Source: Marinobacterium sp. xm-d-530
GTDB lineage: Bacteria > Pseudomonadota > Gammaproteobacteria > Pseudomonadales > Balneatricaceae
Assembly (NCBI RefSeq): GCF_013283365.1
Contig: NZ_WBYM01000004.1
Coordinates: 248,001-312,000 of the forward strand
Direction: 5' to 3'
DNA length: 64,000 nucleotides
Position 1 is the first letter of the stretch. Each line of letters opens with the position of its first letter. A model generated the notes under the pieces. It was given only the letters and a program-made list of their open reading frames with translations, was not told where the DNA came from and did no database searches. The position numbers and the translations under genes are program-made. Below, one piece after another: positions 8,604 through 15,812 of the stretch.

Positions 8604-9403
8604 TTCGCTCTCTGATTTAACATCTCTTTAATCTCAGCCAGCTGTTTTTGAAGATCAGCGATGGTTGGCTCATTGGCCTCGATCGCTTCCTCTTTAAGGA
8701 TGCGCTCATGCTCCTCATTCATCACATTGACGACAATACCGATCACCATGTTCAAGAAGGCGAAGGCCGTTAAGAATATAAAGGATAGATAGTAGATCCA
8801 GCTTAGACTGTAGACCGTCATCGTTTCGTACATGACATCGGTCCAATCCTCAAAGGTCATCACCCTAAAGAGTGTCAACATCGACACCGCGACATCGCCC
8901 CAAAGGTCGGGGTTAATCGCAGCAAACAGCGTCGCACCAATAGCAGCATAGACGTAGAAAATGATGAACATCAGCAGAAGGACGTACCCTAGCTGAGGCA
9001 GTGCTTTGATCAACGAGTTCAGCAGCATTCTAAGTTCAGGAATGATGCTGACCATTCGGAAGACGCGGAACACGCGAACTAGACGTGCGACCAGAGCGGT
9101 ATCGGCCTGACTGACAGGGATCAGGCTGATCACAACCACTAAGGTGTCGAATAGGTTCCAGGGATCCTTAAAGAAGGTGCGCTTGTTCTCATCGGCAATG
9201 AAACGAACCGTGATCTCGACCAGAAAGAAGACGGTAACAGCGATATCCAGCCAACCAACAATCATCTCAGCGGTGTCAGAAAGGTCAAAGGTCTTGGCAC
9301 CAATAAGGAGCGCCGAGCCAATAATCACCGCAATTACGGTGAGCTCGAAGAGTTTGTTAGAGCGGATTTTAACGAGTGTCGATAGTAAAGCGTTGCTGTT
9401 CAT
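8600..9403 (-). CDS. Voltage-gated cation channel of the bacterial NaV/CaV type
   Basis: A 267-residue six-helix channel subunit that would act as a tetramer in the inner membrane. S4 has four Arg at every third position (R107, R110, R113, R116), which is the voltage sensor. The pore loop reads TFEDWTD (183-189). NaChBac-type sodium channels have TLESW here, whereas the engineered calcium-selective CavAb has TLDDWSD. The extra acids D186 and D189 therefore suggest calcium binding or permeation. S6 is followed by a C-terminal coiled coil (about 235-267, EEHERILKEEAIEAN then LQKQLAEIKEML), typical for tetramer assembly. No obvious operon partner. Confidence 0.88.
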   Translation of the reverse strand: MNSNALLSTLVKIRSNKLFELTVIAVIIGSALLIGAKTFDLSDTAEMIVGWLDIAVTVFFLVEITVRFIADENKRTFFKDPWNLFDTLVVVISLIPVSQADTALVARLVRVFRVFRMVSIIPELRMLLNSLIKALPQLGYVLLLMFIIFYVYAAIGATLFAAINPDLWGDVAVSMLTLFRVMTFEDWTDVMYETMTVYSLSWIYYLSFIFLTAFAFLNMVIGIVVNVMNEEHERILKEEAIEANEPTIADLQKQLAEIKEMLNQRAN

Positions 9404-9495
9404 TGGCTTAGAAATTCACTACATAAAATGGACGCTGATAGTAATTGAAAATACTGGAGTTGTGGAGAGGGTAGCTCTTGAGCTCTGTGTGAAAA

Positions 9496-9870
9496 TTAAT
9501 GAAGATCTATGCTGTACCGTTTAAGCGTCTCGAAACTGATAATCTCAAGTGTTTTTGCATTAGTTGCGGATAGATTAACTCTCGGGGCGCACCCTGAAAC
9601 CTCAGCTTCCTCCCATCGTTGAGCACATAGGCACCAAGAGTCGCCTGGCTTTAAACCGGGGAACTGATATTCAGGCCGGGCGGTAATGAGATCATTCCCT
9701 TTGCGAAGTGAGAAGAGCAGAAACTCCTCCGTCATCACAGCGCAGACCGTGTGGGTTCCGCGATCATATTCATCTGTGTTGCAACATCCGTCTCTGTAAT
9801 AGCCAGTTAGCGGATCACTGCTACACGTTTCAAGTGGCGTGCCTAATACGTTTAACTGTTGGTTGTTCAT
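9496..9870 (-). CDS. DUF2237 family protein
   Basis: A 124-residue cytoplasmic protein matching the DUF2237 pattern nearly end to end: NVLGTPLETCS, TGYYRDGCC, THTVCAVMT, a conserved GNDL, FPGLKPGDSWCLCAQRW and APRVNLSATN. Six conserved Cys suggest metal binding or redox activity, but the family has no established function that I know of. It stands alone, with the broken sugar dehydrogenase upstream on the same strand and the ion channel gene downstream. Confidence 0.85.
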   Translation of the reverse strand: MNNQQLNVLGTPLETCSSDPLTGYYRDGCCNTDEYDRGTHTVCAVMTEEFLLFSLRKGNDLITARPEYQFPGLKPGDSWCLCAQRWEEAEVSGCAPRVNLSATNAKTLEIISFETLKRYSIDLH

Positions 9871-9888
9871 CTGTTTTACCTTAATGAT

Positions 9889-10944
9889 TTATCGACTTAT
9901 CCTATATAGGCCACCATTGGGTGCGTCACTCAACACTAAAATTGAGCCATCATTGGCCTGTTCAACGTCTCTAACTCTTCCCATCTCATCATTGAATAAT
10001 CTCTCCTCTGAAACGGGCAGATTGCTATCAGGATCTATGACGATTCGGTAGATGCTTGTGAACTTCAAAGCGCCAACCAAAAGATTGCCCTGCCATTCGG
10101 GAAACATCTCTCCGGTATAGAAGGTCATTCCCGATGGTGCAATGCTTGGATCCCAGACCCAGAGAGGATCGGTATATCCATCGGGTGATGAGTTAAGACC
10201 TATATCCCCACCTATGTACTCCTTACCGTAAGAGACGGTTGGCCAACCGTAGTTGTTATCTTGCTCAATGAGATTGATCTCATCACCACCGCGTGGACCA
10301 TGTTCATGAGACCATAAAAGTCCTGTATTAGGCTGTAATGCAAGACCTTGTGGGTTTCGATGACCCATCGAGTAAATCTAAGGCAACCAATCTTTCTGAG
10401 TATTGGCTGGCTCCGGCTCAACAAGGTTCAGTCGAATAATTGATCCAGCATGATTGGAGGGGTTTTGAGCGTTACTGCGATCACCACGGTCGCCCAAAGA
10501 GGCAAACAGGTAGTTGCCCTCTATGACTATCCGACAGCCGAAGTGTGCACCGGAGGGAGAGCGATGGTTGGAGACAAAAATATCCTTGGGTGTTAAAAGC
10601 TGATACCCATCCAATTTGGCCGATGCAATCGCTAAGCCTGCGCCACCTTTTAACGGTTTGCTGTAGCAAAGATGTACCCTATTTGATTGTTCATCATAGG
10701 CGACATCGAGAAGCCCGCCTTGCCTAAAACTTGCTACAAACGGGGTGGGTAAAACGGCTCTTTGCTGCCCGGTTGTAAGGTTAATGCGCAAAAGGGCACC
10801 GGCTCTTGCTGTCACGAGGACCTCTTCATCGTTAAGGACAGCGATACCCCAAGGGTGAGAAATGTCTGAACCTATTTTTTCGATGGTGAAGGCGAGAGAA
10901 GCCTGGCTTAGTAGTAAGGCTGATAGGAGAGTGATGACTTTCAT
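9889..10944 (-). pseudogene. PQQ-dependent aldose sugar dehydrogenase interrupted by an in-frame TAG
   Basis: One continuous reading frame of 352 codons encodes a soluble aldose sugar dehydrogenase related to E. coli YliI, with an N-terminal signal peptide (MKVITLLSALLLSQASLA). A single TAG at 10378-10380 (codon 189) interrupts it between KDWLP and IYSMGHRNPQG. Both halves carry family motifs: SHPWGIA, FGDRG-like LGDRGDRS, GHRNPQGLA and HGPRGGDEI. The frame on both sides of the stop is the same, so this is a nonsense change rather than a frameshift. The residue before IYS is often Glu or Gln in relatives, one base away from TAG. It is either a recent pseudogene, a sequencing error, or suppressed. 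Periplasmic if made. Confidence 0.85.
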
Positions 10945-10998
10945 TTCAGATACCGTTGGTTTTTATGTAGTTACGGTATTTGGGCTGGGGTGGATTTT

Positions 10999-11180
10999 TG
11001 GCCAGATTTATGAAAACACCTCCTGTGTTTTCACCCTTCGGGCCGTCGCACCTTTGGTGCTCCTTTCAAGGCCAGATTTGCGATTACACATCCTGTGAAG
11101 TAATCCTGCGGACTAGCTTTCAGCTATCCAAATAATGCTGTCCTGCATTATTTGTCGTCAGTTCTGCATCTGACCCATCC
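10999..11180. repeat. Array of palindromic hairpins with shared TCCTG loops
   Basis: No gene was found in this stretch; it is packed with inverted repeats. Three strong stems share a TCCTG (CAGGA on the other strand) at the loop: TGAAAACAC/GTGTTTTCA near 11020, GATTAC..GTAATC enclosing CACA/TGTG near 11095, and AAATAATGC/GCATTATTT near 11140. Smaller stems are GCACC/GGTGC, TAGCT/AGCTA and GTCAG/CTGAC. The 10-mer GGCCAGATTT occurs at 11000 and 11070, and again inside the tRNA at 11243. It could be a dispersed palindromic repeat, or on the minus strand an RNA with GGA loops of the kind bound by CsrA/RsmA. No promoter was seen directly upstream on either strand. Confidence 0.6.
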
Positions 11181-11188
11181 GCCAGACG

Positions 11189-11228
11189 AAAAAAAAGGTA
11201 TAAACCCTGCGGGCCTATACCTTTTTTT
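11189..11228 (-). terminator. Rho-independent terminator of the tRNA-Met gene
   Basis: An A-tract plus GGTATA pairs with TATACC plus a T-tract around a GC-rich loop (GGCCCGCAGGGTT on the minus strand). It lies five bases downstream of the tRNA 3' end. Confidence 0.85.
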
Positions 11229-11232
11229 ACGT

Positions 11233-11309
<77 letters not shown>

Positions 11310-11323
11310 TCAACGTGGGGCGT

Positions 11324-11351
11324 ATTATACATAGGTTTAAGGTTGCTACAA
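11324..11351 (-). promoter_or_regulatory. Promoter of the initiator tRNA gene
   Basis: On the minus strand TTGTAG (11346-11351) and a perfect TATAAT (11324-11329) are 16 bases apart. The stretch after the -10 box (ACGCCCC) is GC-rich like the discriminators of stringently controlled stable-RNA promoters. Confidence 0.75.
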
Positions 11352-11433
11352 GCCTGTTTCTAAATTATTACGAGATTCTTTCACTATTTTTTTAGTTTGG
11401 TACTCTTTGTAGCCTATTTTAAGGAGTATGGCG

Positions 11434-12282
11434 TTGCACGATTACTATTTAGGCTTACCTCAGTGGCAACATCCTGTTTGGGAGGGTGGCTGTTTGGCAG
11501 GGGGTGGAACTGCGCTACAACGTTATGCTCGTCAATTTTCATCGGTTGAGGGAAACACGACTTTTTATGGTTTGCCTAAACCGGATACGGTGAAGCGTTG
11601 GCGGGATGAGACGCCGGATGACTTTCGATTCTGTTTTAAGTTCCACCAAGATCTTTCTCATCGCAGCGCTTTAGAGGTGGCTAATCCTAAAGTGGCCGAG
11701 CAGTTTGAAGTGTTGGAGCCGCTGGCGGATAAAATTGGGCTGCTCAACTTGCAGCTACCAAAAAGCTTTAACAGTGAAGGGATTGAGCATATCCATCGAT
11801 TTCTGTTGGCTCTACCTAAGGCCTTCAACTACTCGGTTGAAGTTCGTCACCCTGAGTTCTTTGCTAAAGGGGATGAGGAGAGGGCGTTTAATCAGATGCT
11901 GCTGGAGACCGGCGTCAATCGTGTGATGTTCGACACCCGTCCCATATTTGCGGTAACCGCTATGGATTCAGCTACCTTAGATGCACAGCAGAAGAAGCCA
12001 AAGGTACCCTTACATGTCATTGCAACGGCTCAGCATCCGCAGGTTCGTTTCATCTCGACCATGCAGTGGCAGGAGTCCGATCGCTATTTAGATCAGTGGG
12101 TCACTAAGGTGTTGCAGTGGGTCGATGAGGGGAGGGTGCCTTATCTCTTCTTTCATACGCCAGATTGTGCTGAAGCACCGGAACTCGCCTCGCGTTTTGT
12201 CGATAAGTTGAAAGAGGCAAAACCCTCTGTGCAGGGTGCAGTGCCAAAACTACTTGCATCCGAACAGAGCTCTCTATTTTAG
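11434..12282 (+). CDS. DUF72 (YecE-like) protein
   Basis: About 282 residues, with the DUF72 pattern: YLGLPQWQHPVW at the start, NTTFYGLP near residue 40, then FRFCFKFHQDLSH, LLNLQLPKSF and YSVEVRHPEFF. The family adopts a TIM-barrel-like fold of unknown function. An upstream ATG at 11428 exists, but the strong AAGGAG (11421-11426) lies one base before it and seven bases before TTG at 11434. The TTG is therefore the likelier start and also fits the usual short N-terminus. The gene is convergent with apaG, 13 bases apart, and its stop codon lies within a small hairpin (CTCTCT/AGAGAG). Confidence 0.85.
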   Translation: MHDYYLGLPQWQHPVWEGGCLAGGGTALQRYARQFSSVEGNTTFYGLPKPDTVKRWRDETPDDFRFCFKFHQDLSHRSALEVANPKVAEQFEVLEPLADKIGLLNLQLPKSFNSEGIEHIHRFLLALPKAFNYSVEVRHPEFFAKGDEERAFNQMLLETGVNRVMFDTRPIFAVTAMDSATLDAQQKKPKVPLHVIATAQHPQVRFISTMQWQESDRYLDQWVTKVLQWVDEGRVPYLFFHTPDCAEAPELASRFVDKLKEAKPSVQGAVPKLLASEQSSLF

Positions 12283-12295
12283 AGAGTCCGTTCTG

Positions 12296-12682
12296 CTAGT
12301 GTAACGCGTGAGTTTGTGCCAGTGTGAAGGGGGCAATGGTCGCTTGAAAGGTCTCATTTTCGTCGGTGATCATGTCGTAGTGACCTTGCATGGCACCCAC
12401 CTCAGTCGCTAACACCGTGCCGCTGGTGTAGCTGTAGCTTTTGCCCGGTTCAATGGTGGGCTGTTCACCGACAACTCCTTCCCCCAATACCTCTTGTGTC
12501 TTCTCATTACCATCGGTAATCAGCCAACGGCGGCTCAGTAGCTGGATTGGCATAGGGTTATGGTTGGTGATGGTGATGTGGTACGAAAAGACGTAGCGGT
12601 GTGTATCTGGATCCGATTGGTCGGTCAGATAGTCGGTTGTCACATCGATCACTACGTTTCGGCTCAGTTCATAATCTTGCAT
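12296..12682 (-). CDS. apaG: ApaG protein
   Basis: A 128-residue ApaG-domain protein (immunoglobulin-like fold). Family signatures are visible: YVFSYHITITNHN, LLSRRWLITDGN, VVGEQPTIEPGKSYSYTSGT and MQGHYDM. Its biochemical role is unsettled; early genetics linked it to cobalt and magnesium efflux. It is the last gene of the lptD-surA-pdxA-rsmA-apaG operon, 26 bases after rsmA. The apaH gene that often follows is missing here. Confidence 0.95.
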   Translation of the reverse strand: MQDYELSRNVVIDVTTDYLTDQSDPDTHRYVFSYHITITNHNPMPIQLLSRRWLITDGNEKTQEVLGEGVVGEQPTIEPGKSYSYTSGTVLATEVGAMQGHYDMITDENETFQATIAPFTLAQTHALH

Positions 12683-12708
12683 GGATAGAGAGTCTCGTCG
12701 TGCAGTGC

Positions 12709-13524
12709 TTATTCAGCGCTGTTTCGTAAATCATAGATCGCGTCAGCGATGGCGACAAATTCAGCAAGTGAGAGGCGCTCAGGGCGTAACCCAGGATCAA
12801 TACCCAAGGCTTCAAGTTGCTCGCCGGTAATCCAACCCTTCATGTTGTTACGCAGAGTTTTACGTCGCTGACTGAAACCGGTTCTGACGACGTCAGCCAA
12901 CAGCTCAGCGCTTTTTGCTTGTATTGGCAGGGTTTTGTGCGGAATCAATCTAACAATGGCGGAATCGACCTTCGGTGCCGGATTAAAGGCGCCAGGTGGC
13001 ACGATAAAGAGCTTCTCTACCTGACAGTAGTACTGCGCCATTATGCCAAGGCGGCCGTAGTGATTTTCACCCGGCTGCGCAGCTAGACGTTCCACCACCT
13101 CTTTCTGTAGCATGAAGTGCATGTCGCTGATCAATCCTGAAAAACTCAAGAGATGGAAAATCAGCGGCGTTGAGATGTTGTAGGGCAGGTTGCCGATCAC
13201 GCGCAGTGGGTGCTCATCTTGTTGCAGTGACGAGAAGTCAAACTTGAGAGCATCCGCCTCGTGAATCTTAAACTTCTCCTCGTACCTAAAAAACTTGGTA
13301 CGCAGGACTGGAACGAGATCACGGTCTAACTCTACCGCTTCCAGCGCACCGGCGAGCTCTAGAATCTCTTCTGTAAGTGCACCTAAACCGGGACCAATCT
13401 CAACGAGGTGCTCTTCAGGTTTTGGATTAATCGCAGAGATGATACGACCGATAATAGTAGGGTCGTGCAGAAAGTTCTGACCGAAACGTTTGCGGGCCAC
13501 GTGCCCAGGGTTTTTACTGCTCAT
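12709..13524 (-). CDS. rsmA: 16S rRNA dimethyladenosine transferase RsmA (KsgA)
   Basis: Dimethylates the two adjacent adenines near the 3' end of 16S rRNA (A1518 and A1519 in E. coli) using SAM, late in 30S assembly. The 271 residues show the whole family pattern: KRFGQNFL at the start, SAM loop [10 protein letters not shown], acidic AVELDRDL, catalytic NLPYNIS near residue 115, and the C-terminal [11 protein letters not shown]. It sits six bases downstream of pdxA in the conserved operon. Confidence 0.97.
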   Translation of the reverse strand: MSSKNPGHVARKRFGQNFLHDPTIIGRIISAINPKPEEHLVEIGPGLGALTEEILELAGALEAVELDRDLVPVLRTKFFRYEEKFKIHEADALKFDFSSLQQDEHPLRVIGNLPYNISTPLIFHLLSFSGLISDMHFMLQKEVVERLAAQPGENHYGRLGIMAQYYCQVEKLFIVPPGAFNPAPKVDSAIVRLIPHKTLPIQAKSAELLADVVRTGFSQRRKTLRNNMKGWITGEQLEALGIDPGLRPERLSLAEFVAIADAIYDLRNSAE

Positions 13525-13530
13525 ATCAAC

Positions 13531-14520
13531 CTATGATTGTTTACGGTTAGAAGCCATCTCGGCAGCATAGCTAAGGGCGGTCTGCAAAGAGCCTGCATCG
13601 GCTCTGCCTGTGCCGGCAAGATCCAACGCTGTGCCGTGATCGACTGAGGTGCGCACAATAGGCAGACCCAAGGTGATGTTCACTGCTTGGCCAAACCCTT
13701 TGTATTTGAGAACTGGCAGCCCTTGGTCGTGGTACATCGCAAGCACCGCATCAGCGTCTTTTAGATGGTGTTCGGTGAAGAGCGTATCGGCAGGGAGTGG
13801 GCCAATCAGGTTAACACCCTGCTTACGGTAGCTATTGAGTACCGGTTCGATAGTGTCGATCTCTTCACGCCCCATGTGTCCGCCTTCGCCGGCATGGGGG
13901 TTCAAGCCTGCAACCAAAACGCTGGGTTTGTCACAACCGAAGTAGTGCTTCAGATCATCCAACAGAATATCAATGACCGAACGAAGTAGCGGTTGTGTCA
14001 CAGCTTGAGGTACTTCTGATAATGGCAGATGTGTCGTTGTAAGAGCAACTCGTAGCCCTTGGGTCGCCAACATCATAACAACCTGATCGACGTCACAGCG
14101 CGATTGCAGAAACTCTGTATGGCCTGTGAAGGGGTAACCAGCATCATTGATGACACCCTTATGAACCGGTGCTGTGCAGATGGCATCAAACATGCCACCC
14201 AAAGCCCCGTCTACAGCTAAACGAAGGGTATTCAGAACATAGACGCTATTGAGCGGATCCAGTTGGCCTGGAATAACATCGGCATTCGAGGGGGTGCCAA
14301 TGTAAAAGAGCTCTCCAGGCTGGCAGCCAACGGCAGGCTGGTCCGGATCAAACTCATGCAGTTTGATCGGCAAGCCTAAGAGTTTTGCGCGATCGACAAT
14401 GATGTCAGGGTCACAGATGATGACCAGTTGGTGTTCAGAGCCTTGCTGGGCAATCTGAACACAAAGGTCTGGACCGATGCCGGCAGGCTCACCCGGAGTC
14501 AGTGCAATTCGAAGAGCCAC
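13531..14520 (-). CDS. pdxA: 4-hydroxythreonine-4-phosphate dehydrogenase PdxA
   Basis: NAD-dependent oxidation of 4-phosphohydroxy-L-threonine in the DXP-dependent route to pyridoxal phosphate. The 329 residues begin with [12 protein letters not shown]. Metal-binding His positions are visible in GHTEFL, in NPHAGEGG and in [16 protein letters not shown]. Length is normal. The gene starts at the last base of the surA stop codon, so translation is probably coupled. Confidence 0.97.
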   Translation of the reverse strand: MALRIALTPGEPAGIGPDLCVQIAQQGSEHQLVIICDPDIIVDRAKLLGLPIKLHEFDPDQPAVGCQPGELFYIGTPSNADVIPGQLDPLNSVYVLNTLRLAVDGALGGMFDAICTAPVHKGVINDAGYPFTGHTEFLQSRCDVDQVVMMLATQGLRVALTTTHLPLSEVPQAVTQPLLRSVIDILLDDLKHYFGCDKPSVLVAGLNPHAGEGGHMGREEIDTIEPVLNSYRKQGVNLIGPLPADTLFTEHHLKDADAVLAMYHDQGLPVLKYKGFGQAVNITLGLPIVRTSVDHGTALDLAGTGRADAGSLQTALSYAAEMASNRKQS

Positions 14521-15812
14521 TACTTCACCTTAATGTCGACGTAGGCTTCTGAGCGAAGTTCACGTAACCAAGTGGAGAGTGCTTCATCGTACTTACGTTT
14601 ACGGATTTCTGAGCGGGCTTGGTTTTCACGCATCTCAGTGGTGAAGTCCTGTTGGCGACGCTCTTGTACTTGGACAATGTGCCAGCCAAAGCGAGATTCA
14701 AAAGGCTCGCTCACCTCATTAATAGCCAATTTGTCCATCTGCTGTTCAAACTCAACAACCATCTTATCCGGTTGGATCCAGCCTAATTCACCACCCAATG
14801 AGCCACTACCCGGATCATCACTGTAGCGGCGCGCCAACTCTTCAAAGGGTTCACCCTCTCTGTATCGTGAGTAGATCTCCTCAGCGAAGGCTTGAGCCTG
14901 TGCTGATGTGCGAATCTCTGAAGGGGCTACCAAAATGTGACGTGCCCGGGTTTCGGTTACCAGTGTGGCTTGATCGCCACGACGCTCGCGCAACTGCAGC
15001 AGGTTAAAGCCTGAAGGGGTTCTAACCACTTTAGAGACGTCGCCATTTGCTAGACCCGACACAGCAGAGAATATTTGGGTTGGTAGCTCTTGCGCTTTGC
15101 GCCAGCCCAGATCACCGCCATTCAGCGCATTGGGTGCATCGGAGCTGCGTACTGCTAGATCCGCAAAATTAGCGCCTTGATCCAGCTCTGTTTTAAGTTG
15201 GTTGGCGCGCTCTTGAGCGGATTTAATCTGCTCTGGCGACGCAGGTGAAGGAAGAGCGACTAGAATGTTGCTCAGTAGATATTCACTGCGGTCTTGGTTC
15301 TTCGCAAGATCTGAATTGAGATAGTTCTGAACCTCTTGGTCCGTTACGCTAACACGACGGTTGACGTTGCTCTGCTGAACACGGCTGATGATCAGTTCAC
15401 GGCGAATCTGATCACGCACCTGCTGATAGTCACGCCCTTCATTGATCAACGCTTTACGGAAATCACTCAGGGATAGGTTGTTCTGCTGAGCGATACGGTT
15501 CATCGTACTGTTCAGCTCACTATCACTGACGCGAATGCCTTGGCGCTCTGCCAGTTGCAGTTGAATACTCTCAATGATCAGCTGCTCTTTGACTTGATTA
15601 GCCAAAACCTCAGCGGGTGGTAGCTGAGCTTTACGTGCCGTTAATTGAGCACGGATATCACGAATTCGCTGATCCACTTCGGAGCTCATGATGATGCTTT
15701 CGTTAACTACGACGGCAACACGGTCCAGTGCAACGGGCTCTGCAAGCACGGAGCTGCTTGAGAGGGCAAGAATCGCCGATGCGATCAAATGTTTAAAAGT
15801 TGTCACGGTCAT
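14520..15812 (-). CDS. surA: Periplasmic chaperone/peptidyl-prolyl isomerase SurA
   Basis: Escorts unfolded outer-membrane proteins, including LptD, across the periplasm to the BAM complex. A signal peptide (about 1-24, ending VLA-EP) precedes the SurA N-terminal domain ([20 protein letters not shown]) and two parvulin domains. The first is at about 175-275 and the second at about 285-385 ([31 protein letters not shown]). The total of 430 residues is typical. The 5' end overlaps the 3' end of lptD by 20 bases. Confidence 0.97.
   Translation of the reverse strand: MTVTTFKHLIASAILALSSSSVLAEPVALDRVAVVVNESIIMSSEVDQRIRDIRAQLTARKAQLPPAEVLANQVKEQLIIESIQLQLAERQGIRVSDSELNSTMNRIAQQNNLSLSDFRKALINEGRDYQQVRDQIRRELIISRVQQSNVNRRVSVTDQEVQNYLNSDLAKNQDRSEYLLSNILVALPSPASPEQIKSAQERANQLKTELDQGANFADLAVRSSDAPNALNGGDLGWRKAQELPTQIFSAVSGLANGDVSKVVRTPSGFNLLQLRERRGDQATLVTETRARHILVAPSEIRTSAQAQAFAEEIYSRYREGEPFEELARRYSDDPGSGSLGGELGWIQPDKMVVEFEQQMDKLAINEVSEPFESRFGWHIVQVQERRQQDFTTEMRENQARSEIRKRKYDEALSTWLRELRSEAYVDIKVK

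Noticed and set aside
9889-10368. Treating the two halves of the sugar dehydrogenase as separate genes
   Set aside because: Both halves are in the same frame and together give one family-length protein; the second half lacks a ribosome binding site and signal peptide.
10999-11180. CRISPR array
   Set aside because: The repeated hairpins differ in stem sequence and spacing, and no direct repeat of constant length with unique spacers exists.
14572-14826. 84-codon plus-strand frame within surA, and similar frames within lptD
   Set aside because: Shadows of real genes in another frame; no start signals and low-complexity translations.
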